Shown piece by piece: positions 18,554 through 27,861 of a stretch of 64,000 nucleotides of DNA. The notes beneath the pieces are model-generated. The model was not told the DNA's origin. It made no database searches and was given only the letters and a program-made list of their open reading frames with translations. The stretch comes from Pseudomonadota bacterium (GTDB lineage: Bacteria > Pseudomonadota > Gammaproteobacteria > Burkholderiales > Methylophilaceae), in assembly GCA_029782295.1 (NCBI GenBank), contig JAKOVB010000067.1:124001-188000 (forward strand). The letters are read 5' to 3'. Position numbers and translations under genes: made by a program. How positions within the stretch are numbered: the first letter of the stretch is position 1; each line of letters begins with the position of its first letter.

Positions 18554-21532
18554 TCAAAGTCGTTTTAACAACTCATATAGCTCTTCCAAGGGTACTGGCT
18601 TACCGAACAGATAGCCCTGAAAGTGGGTGCAACCATTTTCCATAAGAATCTGGCGTTGCTGCTCTGTTTCAACTCCCTCCGCAATGACGTCAAGCTCCAG
18701 GTTTTTAGCCATAGAAATGATGGTCGTCACAATTGCCCTATCATTACTATCAAATACAATATCGCGGACGAATGACTGGTCTATTTTGAGCTGATGAAGT
18801 GGTAATTTCTTCAGATATTGAAGGGATGAGTAGCCAGTCCCAAAGTCGTCCAATGAGAATTGGATGCCGATGGTTTTTAGTTCATCCATCGCGGCAATAA
18901 TTTCATCCACATTTTCCAATAACAGGCTTTCTGTTGGCTCTAGCTTAAGCCGATTGGGATTGATTTTTGCATTTTTTACAATTGCTTTTACTTGGTCAAC
19001 GAAATCAGTCTGTCTGAACTGCTTGCCACTAACGTTAACTGACAGGGATAGATCCTGAGTTAATGCATCCAACTGCCATATTTTTAGTTGGGAACATGCT
19101 TCTTCTAAAACCCATTTTCCTATGTGATTAATTAATCCCGTTTCTTCTGCTAGGGGGATGAATTGAATGGGGGGTATTAACCCTCGCGTTGGATGAAACC
19201 ATCTAATTAGAGCCTCAGCGCCAACAGGATGGCCTGATCGATTGACCTGAATTTGGTAAAACAATCTAAACTGCCTGGACTCAATTGCAACCTGAAGTTC
19301 TTGCTCCAGACTTGCCCGAGCAGCCACATCAATCTGCATCTGTGGGTCGAAGAAGCGCAATGTATTGCGCCCTGCATTTTTGGCTTGATACATAGCGATA
19401 TCAGCCTGTTTTAGTAACTCCTCGATACCCTCTTCATGGTCAGTAAAGATAGTAACTCCCACACTGGGACTGATGCTGTAGGTGTGACCGCCAAGTGAGT
19501 AAGGCAGATTAAGTACGGTCATGATCTTATTCGCAATGGTCTCAGTCCGAGAAGCGGATTCCAAAGGTTCTTCACTAAGGTCTTCAAGCATGACCACAAA
19601 CTCATCCCCGCCAAATCTGGCGACAGTATCTTCTTCACGCACACAGGAAGTCAGTCTAGTAGCCACTTGTGTGAGCAGTTTGTCTCCCAAGTCATGGCCC
19701 AGCGTATCGTTAAGGGTCTTAAAATTATCCAAGTCAATAAATAGCAACGCCCCTTGTTTACCGCTTCTGGCTGAAGATGCAAGCGCCTGATTGAGTCGAT
19801 CCATCAGTAAACGACGATTAGGAAGATTGGTTAATTGGTCGTACAAGGCCAAAAAATTGCTCTTTTGTTCAGCCAATACTCGTTGTGTGATGTCGGTGCG
19901 GATTGAAATGTAACTCTCCGGTTTTCCGTTCTCACCGATATATGGAGCAATGGTTGTGTCTACCCAATAAAAATGACCATCCTTGGCGCGATTGCATATC
20001 TCACTATGCCAGACGTTCCCTCTGGAAACGGTGCGGTACATTTCCTTAAAGAAGCCTTTTGGGTGGTACCCTGAGTTAAGAATAGCGTGATCCTGCCCGA
20101 TCAACTCCTCCTGAGAGTATCCGCTGATCTCACAAAACTTTCTGTTTGCATATGTAATTTTGCCTTGTACATCGGTTACAGCAACGATGGCGTGATTATC
20201 CAGCGCGAACTTCTGGTACTTCAGCTCATTAAGCGAATTCTTGGCAAGCTGCTCACTTAACTTTAATGCGTCTTGGGCCTTTCTTAGGTCTGTAACATCG
20301 TAGAACCATCCGAGCACGGCAGATTCACCATTAAAATCTACAGGCCTATAGGAAGCCTTAACCCACGTAACCTCTTCTCCCGGGATAGAGAGTTTCACAA
20401 GTTTGTCGGTAACAAAATTTCCTTTGTCAATTTGTTCAAGTATGTTTTCGTAATCCTTAGGATTCGCATAATAGTCCTTTGGATCTTTGCCAATCACTTG
20501 CTCTGATGTGGCGTTAATCAAACGGGCATAACGATTGTTGGCAAAAATGACTTGATGACCATTATCTGCTGCAATACGGACGGCAATAGGGCTAGTTTCC
20601 AACATGAAACGAAGGCTCTCTTCAGTCTTTTTTGTAGCATCTTGGGCACGTCGGTGCTCAATGATGTATGTCCCGAGCAACATGCCAACTATGGATAGCG
20701 TGTTGATGTATATCCAGAATCCTGTCAGCTCTGATTTAGCAATATCCCCCGCAAAAAAACCAACTCCATGAACTGCCCCAAAAAGTGCAAAGGTTGCTGT
20801 CATCAACTGTATTAGAGAGACACCGTGTTTTCCAAAACGGACGGCAGCAAGAGATATAAAGAGGAACATGAGGACTGCTTTTGCGTATGTACCGACCAGT
20901 TCGTGAAGCCAACCCATGAAAATAAACTGGCAGGCCAATAAGGCTAAACCAAACAACAAACCGACTTCAGGCAAGCGTTCCACTTTGAACCATTGAAGAG
21001 GTGGACGCCTCCAGACCAATATAAATGGAGTAATTACTACTATTCCAAGGGAGTCCCCCATCCACCAGTAAAGTAGATTATGAACAAAGGCCTCTTTGGG
21101 GAATGTATTCGAGAAAAGTAGCGTTGTTGAGCCCACAAAAGCGGCAACGAGAGTGCTTACACCCCCGGCCATAAAAAGAAGCCGCAGATAACTCCTCTGT
21201 GATTGCAACCAAGGATCAAAGTGCGTTTTCCGGGTTAGCAACAAGAAGCCAGCGAGGGCTTCAAGGGTATTGCCGATTGCGATAAATGTGGCAACAACGG
21301 GAGAAGCTCCAGCCCACAAATTAGCGAGAAATGCTCCAAGCATCACCCCCCAGGCATATCGTTTACCGCCGATAATTAGTGCGGCTAACGCCAGTCCGCT
21401 TGATGGCCAGATAATGCTAACGATGCCATTTGCTGAAAAATAAGTAAGAACTATCTTAGCGAGAAGTGCATAAAGCAAAGCCAAGCCAATTTGCTTTAGC
21501 GTCAAGATCAACTTAGCGTTGAGACTGTACAT
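18554..21532 (-). CDS. MASE1-PAS-PAS-GGDEF-EAL cyclic-di-GMP enzyme
   Basis: A 992-residue membrane sensor that could both make and break cyclic-di-GMP. Residues 1-300 are a multi-spanning MASE1-like sensor (IIWPSSGLALAALIIGGKRY, GNTLEALAGFLLL). Two PAS domains follow (about 305-425 and 435-560), the second with YWVDTTIAPYIGENGKP and a PAC-like end. The GGDEF domain has the intact ARFGGDEFVVMLEDL. The EAL domain has AEALIRWFHP, ELEPTES-like KLEPTESLLL and DDFGTGYSSL, so both active sites look complete. It is a single gene on its own transcript, with no partner overlap. Confidence 0.9.
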   Translation of the reverse strand: MYSLNAKLILTLKQIGLALLYALLAKIVLTYFSANGIVSIIWPSSGLALAALIIGGKRYAWGVMLGAFLANLWAGASPVVATFIAIGNTLEALAGFLLLTRKTHFDPWLQSQRSYLRLLFMAGGVSTLVAAFVGSTTLLFSNTFPKEAFVHNLLYWWMGDSLGIVVITPFILVWRRPPLQWFKVERLPEVGLLFGLALLACQFIFMGWLHELVGTYAKAVLMFLFISLAAVRFGKHGVSLIQLMTATFALFGAVHGVGFFAGDIAKSELTGFWIYINTLSIVGMLLGTYIIEHRRAQDATKKTEESLRFMLETSPIAVRIAADNGHQVIFANNRYARLINATSEQVIGKDPKDYYANPKDYENILEQIDKGNFVTDKLVKLSIPGEEVTWVKASYRPVDFNGESAVLGWFYDVTDLRKAQDALKLSEQLAKNSLNELKYQKFALDNHAIVAVTDVQGKITYANRKFCEISGYSQEELIGQDHAILNSGYHPKGFFKEMYRTVSRGNVWHSEICNRAKDGHFYWVDTTIAPYIGENGKPESYISIRTDITQRVLAEQKSNFLALYDQLTNLPNRRLLMDRLNQALASSARSGKQGALLFIDLDNFKTLNDTLGHDLGDKLLTQVATRLTSCVREEDTVARFGGDEFVVMLEDLSEEPLESASRTETIANKIMTVLNLPYSLGGHTYSISPSVGVTIFTDHEEGIEELLKQADIAMYQAKNAGRNTLRFFDPQMQIDVAARASLEQELQVAIESRQFRLFYQIQVNRSGHPVGAEALIRWFHPTRGLIPPIQFIPLAEETGLINHIGKWVLEEACSQLKIWQLDALTQDLSLSVNVSGKQFRQTDFVDQVKAIVKNAKINPNRLKLEPTESLLLENVDEIIAAMDELKTIGIQFSLDDFGTGYSSLQYLKKLPLHQLKIDQSFVRDIVFDSNDRAIVTTIISMAKNLELDVIAEGVETEQQRQILMENGCTHFQGYLFGKPVPLEELYELLKRL

Positions 21533-21691
21533 ATCGCAACAATAACCTCAATAAGAGACAGCATTTGAGGTTGGCAGTAACTTTTCACAACAGATGACGA
21601 TCACGCGAACACTCTCCAAGTAATGATCTAGCAGAGATCTCCCAGCCATACGGGTAGTCAATCCTGGTTTTCTTAAAAGCATGAGAAAGCA

Positions 21692-23359
21692 TCAGAACAA
21701 CTCGACCGAATCTGATGCTTTGGAGGTAGAAGAATGGATTAGTTGCATAGCGGCTTTTTCAGCTGGTGTGTATTCAAACAATTGAAACATCTCCATCAGA
21801 CTTTTCATTCTTTCAGCAACCTGTAACAGGTCACGTGAAAGCTCGGAGGCTTGCTTGGATATATTTGTATTCTGTTCAACAGATTGAGCAACCTGAACCA
21901 TACTCGTTGAAACATACACTCCAGCATCAGCTTGCGTTGCTGCTTCATTCGAAATCAGGTTTGCCATTTGTGTAACTTCGTTGCTGGCAGAGGTGATTTG
22001 GTTCAGGCTATCTACGCTCTCTCGCATTTTTTCTACGCCACTATCAACTTCTGAAACGGCATGCAGCATGGAGCTAACAGCGGAATCTGCTAAACGATGA
22101 ATTTCATCCACCAACTTGTTGATATCAGATGTACTTCTGGCCGTGTTTTCGGCCAATTTCCTGACCTCATCTGCCACAACCGCAAAGCCCCGACCAGCCT
22201 CACCTGCACGGGCGGCTTCGATGGCGGCATTCAGTGCTAACAAATTGGTTTGATCCGCAACCGAACGAATAGTCGTGGTCATCTCCCCGATTTTCTGAAT
22301 ACTTTGATTCAACTCAGTAATGATATTGCTGGCACTGTTAACGGTATCAACCACTCTTGAGTTTGCAAGCATGCTTTGGGACATGGTGGAGTTACAGGTA
22401 ACCACCAAGTCCTGCGAACTGTTTGCAATTCTTGCTGTTTCATTAGCTCGGGAAGCCACTTCAGATACTGACTGACTGAATTTCTTGGTCGTCTCGGCCA
22501 TGCTTTCCACTTCCGCTTGCTGGTTCTGTGACTGCATTGAGACGATATACATCTGGGCATCTAGATCCGAGCTTTTCTGCTGCAACGCCAGAATCGCTTC
22601 GCGAATGTTATCCAACATGATCTTGACGTGCGTTTGCATCACCGCGAGCGATTTGTTCAGGCGACCGAATTCGTTTGTATCGTAAATATAAAGCTTGCGG
22701 GTCATCACCCCTTCTGAAATGTAATCAAATTCCCTCGCAACCTGCTCTACCTGTCGGGAAATTTGGCGCACTTGCACTTCGGAAATGCCAAGCATGAGCA
22801 GGAATCCTGCTATCCCTGCAACCAAGCCTTGAATGCCATGAATGCCGGTGATCCCCATGAACAGTAGAACAGCCCCGCCAACAATAGCGTTAATGACCAG
22901 ACGGGCTCTTAGGCCAAACGATCTGCGCGTCAGGGTGGGTAGAGGTTGGGTGGATTGCTTTAGCCGTTGATATAGCAATTCGGCTTCAGCGATTTGTTGA
23001 CGTGATGGTTCGGATCGCACGGACATGTAGCCCGTAACTTGACCATCCTTTTTGACTGGAACGACAAACGCATCAACCCAGTAGTAGTCGCCATTCTTAG
23101 CTCGGTTCTTTACCAATCCCTGCCAAGGGTCACCACGTTTAATCGTTGCCCACAAATCAGCAAATGCTTGCTCTGGCATATCAGGGTGTCGGACCACATT
23201 GTGGCTTTTGCCAACGAGTTCCTCCCGGCTAAAGCCGCTGATTCTTACAAACTCATCATTAGCATAAGTGACGATACCTTTGAGATCGGTCTTCGATACC
23301 AAGTAACGTTCTTTGGGAAAGGGTATTTCGTTTTGGGTAACGGGCTGATTGATTTTCAT
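21692..23359 (-). CDS. PAS-containing methyl-accepting chemotaxis protein (Aer-like)
   Basis: A 555-residue receptor. The N-terminal PAS (about 20-115: [34 protein letters not shown]) resembles Aer, the FAD-binding energy-taxis sensor. There is no periplasmic domain, only a hydrophobic hairpin at about 150-200. The cytoplasmic signalling tip is clear: [20 protein letters not shown] and [16 protein letters not shown]. No pentapeptide tether is seen. It is divergent from the B12-binding regulator gene, sharing a 217-bp gap, so it is a candidate target of that regulator. Confidence 0.9.
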   Translation of the reverse strand: MKINQPVTQNEIPFPKERYLVSKTDLKGIVTYANDEFVRISGFSREELVGKSHNVVRHPDMPEQAFADLWATIKRGDPWQGLVKNRAKNGDYYWVDAFVVPVKKDGQVTGYMSVRSEPSRQQIAEAELLYQRLKQSTQPLPTLTRRSFGLRARLVINAIVGGAVLLFMGITGIHGIQGLVAGIAGFLLMLGISEVQVRQISRQVEQVAREFDYISEGVMTRKLYIYDTNEFGRLNKSLAVMQTHVKIMLDNIREAILALQQKSSDLDAQMYIVSMQSQNQQAEVESMAETTKKFSQSVSEVASRANETARIANSSQDLVVTCNSTMSQSMLANSRVVDTVNSASNIITELNQSIQKIGEMTTTIRSVADQTNLLALNAAIEAARAGEAGRGFAVVADEVRKLAENTARSTSDINKLVDEIHRLADSAVSSMLHAVSEVDSGVEKMRESVDSLNQITSASNEVTQMANLISNEAATQADAGVYVSTSMVQVAQSVEQNTNISKQASELSRDLLQVAERMKSLMEMFQLFEYTPAEKAAMQLIHSSTSKASDSVELF

Positions 23360-23500
23360 TGAAATTGGTTGTTGGTTTTAATAGCAATGGACTCATTTAG
23401 TTATGGTCGGATCGCACACAATCTCAAATGACTGCCAAACTGGATAAAGATGTTAGCGGCTACCGCTTGCAATTTTCATTGCAGCCGATACAGGCATGTT

Positions 23501-23551
23501 TTGTCCAAGGGCATAATACAATTATTGTCCGTGACAAAATATAGAGGACAA
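23501..23551. promoter_or_regulatory. TTGTCC repeats, candidate operator
   Basis: TTGTCC at 23501-23506 and 23525-23530 form a direct repeat with a 24-base period. GGACAA at 23546-23551 is inverted to the second copy, with 15 bases between. They lie just upstream of the MerR-type gene and in the gap shared with the chemoreceptor gene. MerR proteins often control divergent genes through such sites. Confidence 0.4.
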
Positions 23552-23576
23552 TTGTAAATTTCATAAGGAGGCATCT

Positions 23577-24485
23577 ATGCCAACGGACTATATTGTTGCC
23601 CCTTCAGATATTGAACGTGAAACTGGTTTTTCCAATGATTTATTACGTAAGTGGCGCCAGCGCTATGGATTCCCCTTAATGGAGACATCGCCTGAGAATC
23701 AAGTCGGATATTCGCGTAAAACAATCAGCCATATCCTGCTAATCAAAAGATTGATTGAGAATGGATTTCGGCCCTCTCAGATCGTCGGTAAATCTTTTGC
23801 TGAGATAACTCGGCTTATCAAGGTGATTACAGATGAAGTATCCGAACAGCGTTGTGACAGTTCAACAAAGAAGCTTATTGGGTTGCTAAAAAAACATGAC
23901 CTTGATGGGTTTAAGACGCAACTAAAAAGGATTCGCACCAAGAGCACTTTATCGGAGTTCGTACAGGAAACAATTGTTCCACTGGTGAATGAGATAGGGA
24001 ACGCCTGGAGTCGAGGTGAAATAGAGGTTTATCACGAACATATTTGCAGCAATATCATTATGCGCATCCTGCAAGGTGAGATTGCCTCAACCAAACCAAA
24101 ACACGGCTTTCCCACGATACTTTTTGCCACACCGCCAGATGAACACCATGTCTTAGGCTTGCTCATGGCAGAAGCAGTGCTTGCTGACCATGGTGCGACC
24201 AGCATCAACATGGGTTCTCACATACCAATTAATGAGTTGAAAATGGCAGCCAACTCATTCAAAGCAAACATCGTCGCACTGTCATTCAGTTTTGCTTATT
24301 CCTCACGCAGAGTTAGACCAACAATTGTGCATTTACGTCATTTGCTCCCTACCGAAGTGGAGCTGTGGGTTGGAGGATCTGGTGCTCGAATAATAAGAAG
24401 GGCCCCGAAGGGGGTTCGTCTCTTCAGTGATATTCATGATGCAGTTGGTGTGCTACATCATTCTTACAAAAAAGATATTGCATAG
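23577..24485 (+). CDS. MerR-family cobalamin-binding transcription regulator (CarH/LitR type)
   Basis: A 302-residue regulator. The N-terminal MerR helix-turn-helix (SDIERETGFSNDLLRKWRQR, then YGFPLMETSPENQVGYS) binds DNA. A four-helix B12-binding segment holds W-x9-EH (WSRGEIEVYHEH), the upper-ligand motif of CarH. The Rossmann-like B12 domain has the E-x-H-x-x-G motif (EHHVLG), whose His binds cobalt from below in this family, and a late WVGGSGA. In CarH/LitR, adenosylcobalamin acts as a light sensor, so this may be a photoreceptor. AAGGAGG lies 5 nt before the ATG. No carotenoid genes are visible. Confidence 0.87.
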   Translation: MPTDYIVAPSDIERETGFSNDLLRKWRQRYGFPLMETSPENQVGYSRKTISHILLIKRLIENGFRPSQIVGKSFAEITRLIKVITDEVSEQRCDSSTKKLIGLLKKHDLDGFKTQLKRIRTKSTLSEFVQETIVPLVNEIGNAWSRGEIEVYHEHICSNIIMRILQGEIASTKPKHGFPTILFATPPDEHHVLGLLMAEAVLADHGATSINMGSHIPINELKMAANSFKANIVALSFSFAYSSRRVRPTIVHLRHLLPTEVELWVGGSGARIIRRAPKGVRLFSDIHDAVGVLHHSYKKDIA

Positions 24486-25199
24486 TTAATGCTCGTTACA
24501 ACATTACAAAATAGCTTGTGTGATTCCGTACACCTCTAGTGGCAACTTTGTGGCATCGAATATATACGCGCATGGCCTCTCTTGGGATATTGATATCATT
24601 GCCTAGCTTGTTTGTGAACGACTGAAAATGGCCCAGAGCAGCCGTTTAGTTTTATGACGGATCGTATCGTAGATACTCGAGCGAAAAGCAAAGTGAAAGA
24701 CGGGGGATGGCACTAATTATTTGTTGGTATATATAAAATATTATTTTCGTTTATCCGCTCTTATCAAGGCTTATGGCGATTTGTTTTATAGGCCTCTTCA
24801 CATCTGATTACCAGTCGGTAAGCGGTTCTGAAGGATAATCCCGTCATTAAGTTGTTGCCTGTTTGTCATCCCCACTTGGGTTTAGGGTGACAGTCGGGTG
24901 CCGACCTTCTGAATCAACAGTATTACGCTCAGTTATAATCCAACAAGGGTCTGTAGCTATCGTTTTGCATCGCTCATCGAGGCATAAACGATCGATCAGT
25001 CGAGTCTATGGTGAACTTGAAAGGGTACACGGGGGGGCAATGAGGTGTCTCTATGCTGCAGTATCTCTCGAAACTTTGTGGGCAATTTGATTGGCCGCTG
25101 TGAGCAGCAGAAAGCTGTCATTTCTCTAAAACGTAATGGTACTTTAGTCACTGGATTGGGCTGATTAAAAACAGCCATTGAGCAAGTGCGGATAAGTGT
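24486..25199. other. Gene-free, A+T-rich stretch
   Basis: About 700 bases without a convincing gene. A 75-codon open frame at 24863-25090 has no family resemblance and no good ribosome site, so I do not call it. I see no terminator with a T-run, no tRNA and no insertion-sequence ends. It may be a decayed region of the acquired block. Confidence 0.5.
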
Positions 25200-25631
25200 T
25201 TAGGGGGTAGCTAGGCTCTCTGCCAGATCTTGATATATTTGCTTGTCAAACTCTTTATAACTCACTGTCACACGATCTCGTTCAGAATAAACACCTATGC
25301 GAACGATAGTTCCGTTGTCATAGGGCTCGCACTTTATTAGCGCTTTGCCTCCCCAGCGGTTTTGAAAAAATCCAAATGGCCAGTGAATCAACACAGTAAG
25401 ACTTTGCTCCTCCACAATAATGATCTTTCGATCATTCCTTTCAACCACCTTTAGGAGATTTGAGTAAACAATTTTAGGGGGATATTTAAAAGTCTGCTCG
25501 AAAAAGTAGTCGGGGTTTTTTTGTTCAGGAGACATTGATGTAACCAAGCCCGCACCGCACCCAGTTAGAGTGAAAAAAATGCAAAGAAGTCCCACTGTAT
25601 ATGTGGAATCAAGCAAAGATCTTAAGGCCAT
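25200..25631 (-). CDS. Predicted lipoprotein of unknown function
   Basis: A 143-residue product from ATG 25631, chosen because GAGGGT lies just upstream and a lipoprotein signal follows: a hydrophobic run ending in the lipobox FTLTGCGAG, so the mature protein would be anchored through Cys. The remainder (about 110 residues) has alternating beta-type segments (VVERNDRKIIIVEEQSL, GKALIKCEPYDNGTIVRIGV) and a helical end. No family recognised. It is followed after a short gap by the 61-residue gene and the SRAP-like gene on the same strand. Confidence 0.7.
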   Translation of the reverse strand: MALRSLLDSTYTVGLLCIFFTLTGCGAGLVTSMSPEQKNPDYFFEQTFKYPPKIVYSNLLKVVERNDRKIIIVEEQSLTVLIHWPFGFFQNRWGGKALIKCEPYDNGTIVRIGVYSERDRVTVSYKEFDKQIYQDLAESLATP

Positions 25632-25730
25632 GACACCCTCATACCTGACATTTGAGTTTGACTGACCGAGTGCCCGATACGGGGACGAAGCCGTCTTGGT
25701 CAAAGGCACAAAAGTTTAGTTAGTGGCAGG

Positions 25731-25916
25731 CTACAAACACCCAAGGTATTCTTTAGCCAGCACAACAGCCCGATCATAGCTTTCGCACGCCTTGGGTGTG
25801 TTTTCATCAATCTGCACAACCCAGAATCCGATACTCTCGATAATCTTTCCACGCACAAACCCGGCGTGGTCGATGACATTAAATTCCTTCGGGCTGGTTT
25901 GTTGAATTTCGATCAT
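25731..25916 (-). CDS. Small protein of unknown function
   Basis: A 61-residue protein, MIEIQQTSPKEFNVIDHAGF at the start. ATG 25916 is preferred: AAGGA lies nine bases upstream, and a TTG at 25922 that overlaps the SRAP-like stop would be too close to that site. The pattern GKIIESIGFWVVQIDENT suggests a small beta-sheet fold. It probably shares a transcript with the SRAP-like gene upstream. No function can be read from the sequence. Confidence 0.6.
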   Translation of the reverse strand: MIEIQQTSPKEFNVIDHAGFVRGKIIESIGFWVVQIDENTPKACESYDRAVVLAKEYLGCL

Positions 25917-25918
25917 GA

Positions 25919-26347
25919 TCAAGTTTCCTTACGTGTTTGAATGTCAGTCATCTTCACCAATCTGGGCCATCTGTCATGCACCCAGGCATAGTCAGGAGGC
26001 GGTGTCTCGGTGACAACATAAACGAGATGCTCTTCGCCTTTGGTAGCGATCAATCCCTGGATGGTCATGTTTGGCTCCACGTCGAACCAGTGCGAGATCT
26101 TATCGTCGTCCTTTTCCATGAACTTGTCACAGATGATGAGCACCGGTCTGGGGTGCCAGGCTATCCATTTCTGCGCAAGGATGGATTCATGCCGCGCCCA
26201 GCCCCCACGGACAAACTTGCGATCAGCATTACGTCGCCGGCCCCATGGAATCCACGTTACGCTGCCTGATTTATTCAGAACTGGCAGTCTTGCTTCCGGG
26301 TTAGGGAAAAAGACTTTTGTTCCTTGGTATTCGATGCCGCCGCACAT
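25919..26347 (-). CDS. SRAP-like (YedK/HMCES-related) protein
   Basis: A 142-residue protein. ATG 26347 is chosen because it places Cys at position 2 (MCGG), where SRAP enzymes use the amino-terminal Cys after Met removal to cross-link abasic DNA. FFPNPEARLPVL, WIPWGRR and the late VHDRWPRLV, comparable to the VHxRMP block of SRAP proteins, support the match. It is shorter than the 220-residue YedK, so it may be a divergent or plasmid-borne subfamily. A role in abasic-site protection is inference. TTG 26365 would add six residues and bury the Cys. Confidence 0.65.
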   Translation of the reverse strand: MCGGIEYQGTKVFFPNPEARLPVLNKSGSVTWIPWGRRRNADRKFVRGGWARHESILAQKWIAWHPRPVLIICDKFMEKDDDKISHWFDVEPNMTIQGLIATKGEEHLVYVVTETPPPDYAWVHDRWPRLVKMTDIQTRKET

Positions 26348-26936
26348 GCAGAAAGCATAAGACAAAACGCCCTCAGTTCGACACTTTCTTTCAGGATGTA
26401 ATAATTTTTGACGAGTCGCTTGCCGGAGTGCTCTATCACGTTCAAATGCAATCGACCGGCCCCAGCCCCAGAGGCGAAGCCTTGGAAGATCAGTGATTGT
26501 TTTTATAGTGAATAAATGCGTGTTCGTAGGGGGGTCGGGACGAGCTTCAATATCAAGTGGTTTGCAAGGATTACCTCATTAATCCTGTTGCTTATGCACA
26601 TCAGTGGTGCATGTCAATAAGGAAATGATAATTTTCACCCTCCAGGATCGATTGAGCGTAACCAATTGTTTATATTCAATAATTTAAAGAGTTTAAAAAT
26701 TGGGCATTTCAATAAAGTCTTTTTCAAATCGAAGGTTAGCGGTTCTCTCCAGCATCTATCCACATAGTTATCCACAGCTTCTGTGGAGATCAAGAAAAGT
26801 GTATATGGGTTAGACCATTAGGCGAGATTTCCTTATTTCACTTGAATGAAATTAACTAAATTGGCTTCTTTTCTGGCATCTTCATGAGTGGGGTGAGAAG
26901 CCAATTTGTTGTCGTGCTACCGAAACAGCATAGGTA
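26348..26936. other. Gene-free stretch with DnaA-box-like pair
   Basis: No gene. The middle (26655-26715) is very A+T-rich. CTATCCACA (26756-26764) and TTATCCACA (26768-26776) resemble DnaA boxes; the second fits TTATNCACA exactly. The second overlaps an inverted repeat, TCCACAG with CTGTGGA (26771-26787). I see no replication gene, so a working origin is not claimed. It may be the right edge of the acquired block, because the cysD that follows belongs to a core-like operon. Confidence 0.5.
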
Positions 26937-27857
26937 CTAGAAGTAACCTTCCTTTTTTCGTTGTTCCATGGCTGTGTCTGAGGTTTGATCATCAAGCCTA
27001 GTCTCGCCGCGCTCGGTGATGCGGCTGATTGCTGTTTCTGCAATGATCTTTTCAACGGTGTTAGCTTTGGATTTGACGGGCGCGGTGCAACTGATGTCGC
27101 CCACGGTCCGGAAACGGACATGCATTTCGCAAGGTTCTTCTCCTGGCTTGATGGGGGTCAGGGACGTCACGGGAATCATCGATTTTCCGCGTATGACGAC
27201 GGTTCGCAGGTGTGAGAAGTAAATGGAAGGCAGTTCGAGTTTCTCGCGTCGTATGTACTGCCAGACGTCCAGTTCTGTCCAGTTCGAAATGGGAAATGCT
27301 CGAATGTGCTCACCCGGGAGGCTCATGGCATTAAATATATTCCAAATCTCAGGGCGCTGATTTTTGGGATCCCACTGACCAAATTCGTCCCGAAAGGAGA
27401 AAATCCGTTCCTTAGCCCTTGCCTTCTCCTCGTCACGTCTCGCGCCCCCGATACAGGCGTCGAAGCCGAATTCCTGAATGGCTTCCAGTAGCGTCACCGA
27501 TTGGTGACGATTTCTGGATTCGTCAGGCGATCGCAAGCGAATACTGCCGCGACGAATTGAGTCTTCCAGTGAACGCACGATCAATCGTTCGCCCAGCTCC
27601 GCTGCTCGCCGATCCCTGAAATCCAGGACTTCCTGGTAATTGTGACCGGTGTCGATATGAAGCAGAGGGAACGGAAATCGACTTGGCCGGAATGCTTTCT
27701 CTGCTAATCTCAACAGGCACACAGAATCCTTGCCGCCCGAAAACAGCAGAACCGGGTTCCGGCATTGTCCAGCCACTTCTCGGAAAATATGGATGGCCTC
27801 TGACTCCAGTAAATCGAGGTGAGAGAGCTGTTGGCTGGCCGTGGTTTTTTCTTTCAT
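26937..27857 (-). CDS. cysD: Sulfate adenylyltransferase subunit 2, second copy without a cysN
   Basis: A 306-residue CysD of normal length. It has the PP-loop [71 protein letters not shown] and the RKKEGYF end. It differs clearly from the copy at 14340-15803 (SGGKDS instead of SIGKDS, no N-terminal extension). The ATG at 27857 lies 4 bp after the HAD gene, so it is the third gene of the sbtA operon. No cysN or cysH follows; the gene-free stretch starts right after it. It might partner CysNC from the other locus. Confidence 0.88.
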   Translation of the reverse strand: MKEKTTASQQLSHLDLLESEAIHIFREVAGQCRNPVLLFSGGKDSVCLLRLAEKAFRPSRFPFPLLHIDTGHNYQEVLDFRDRRAAELGERLIVRSLEDSIRRGSIRLRSPDESRNRHQSVTLLEAIQEFGFDACIGGARRDEEKARAKERIFSFRDEFGQWDPKNQRPEIWNIFNAMSLPGEHIRAFPISNWTELDVWQYIRREKLELPSIYFSHLRTVVIRGKSMIPVTSLTPIKPGEEPCEMHVRFRTVGDISCTAPVKSKANTVEKIIAETAISRITERGETRLDDQTSDTAMEQRKKEGYF

Positions 27858-27861
27858 TTTA

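Noticed and set aside
18200..24735. GTTGGTATAT at about 18206 and 24722 as island attachment sites
   Set aside because: Only ten bases match, the flanks differ, and no integrase gene lies between them.
24863..25090. A 75-codon plus-strand gene
   Set aside because: No ribosome site, no family resemblance, and it lies in a stretch without other coding signs.
26756..26787. A working replication origin
   Set aside because: Two DnaA-like boxes and an A+T-rich run are not enough without a replication gene or skew evidence.
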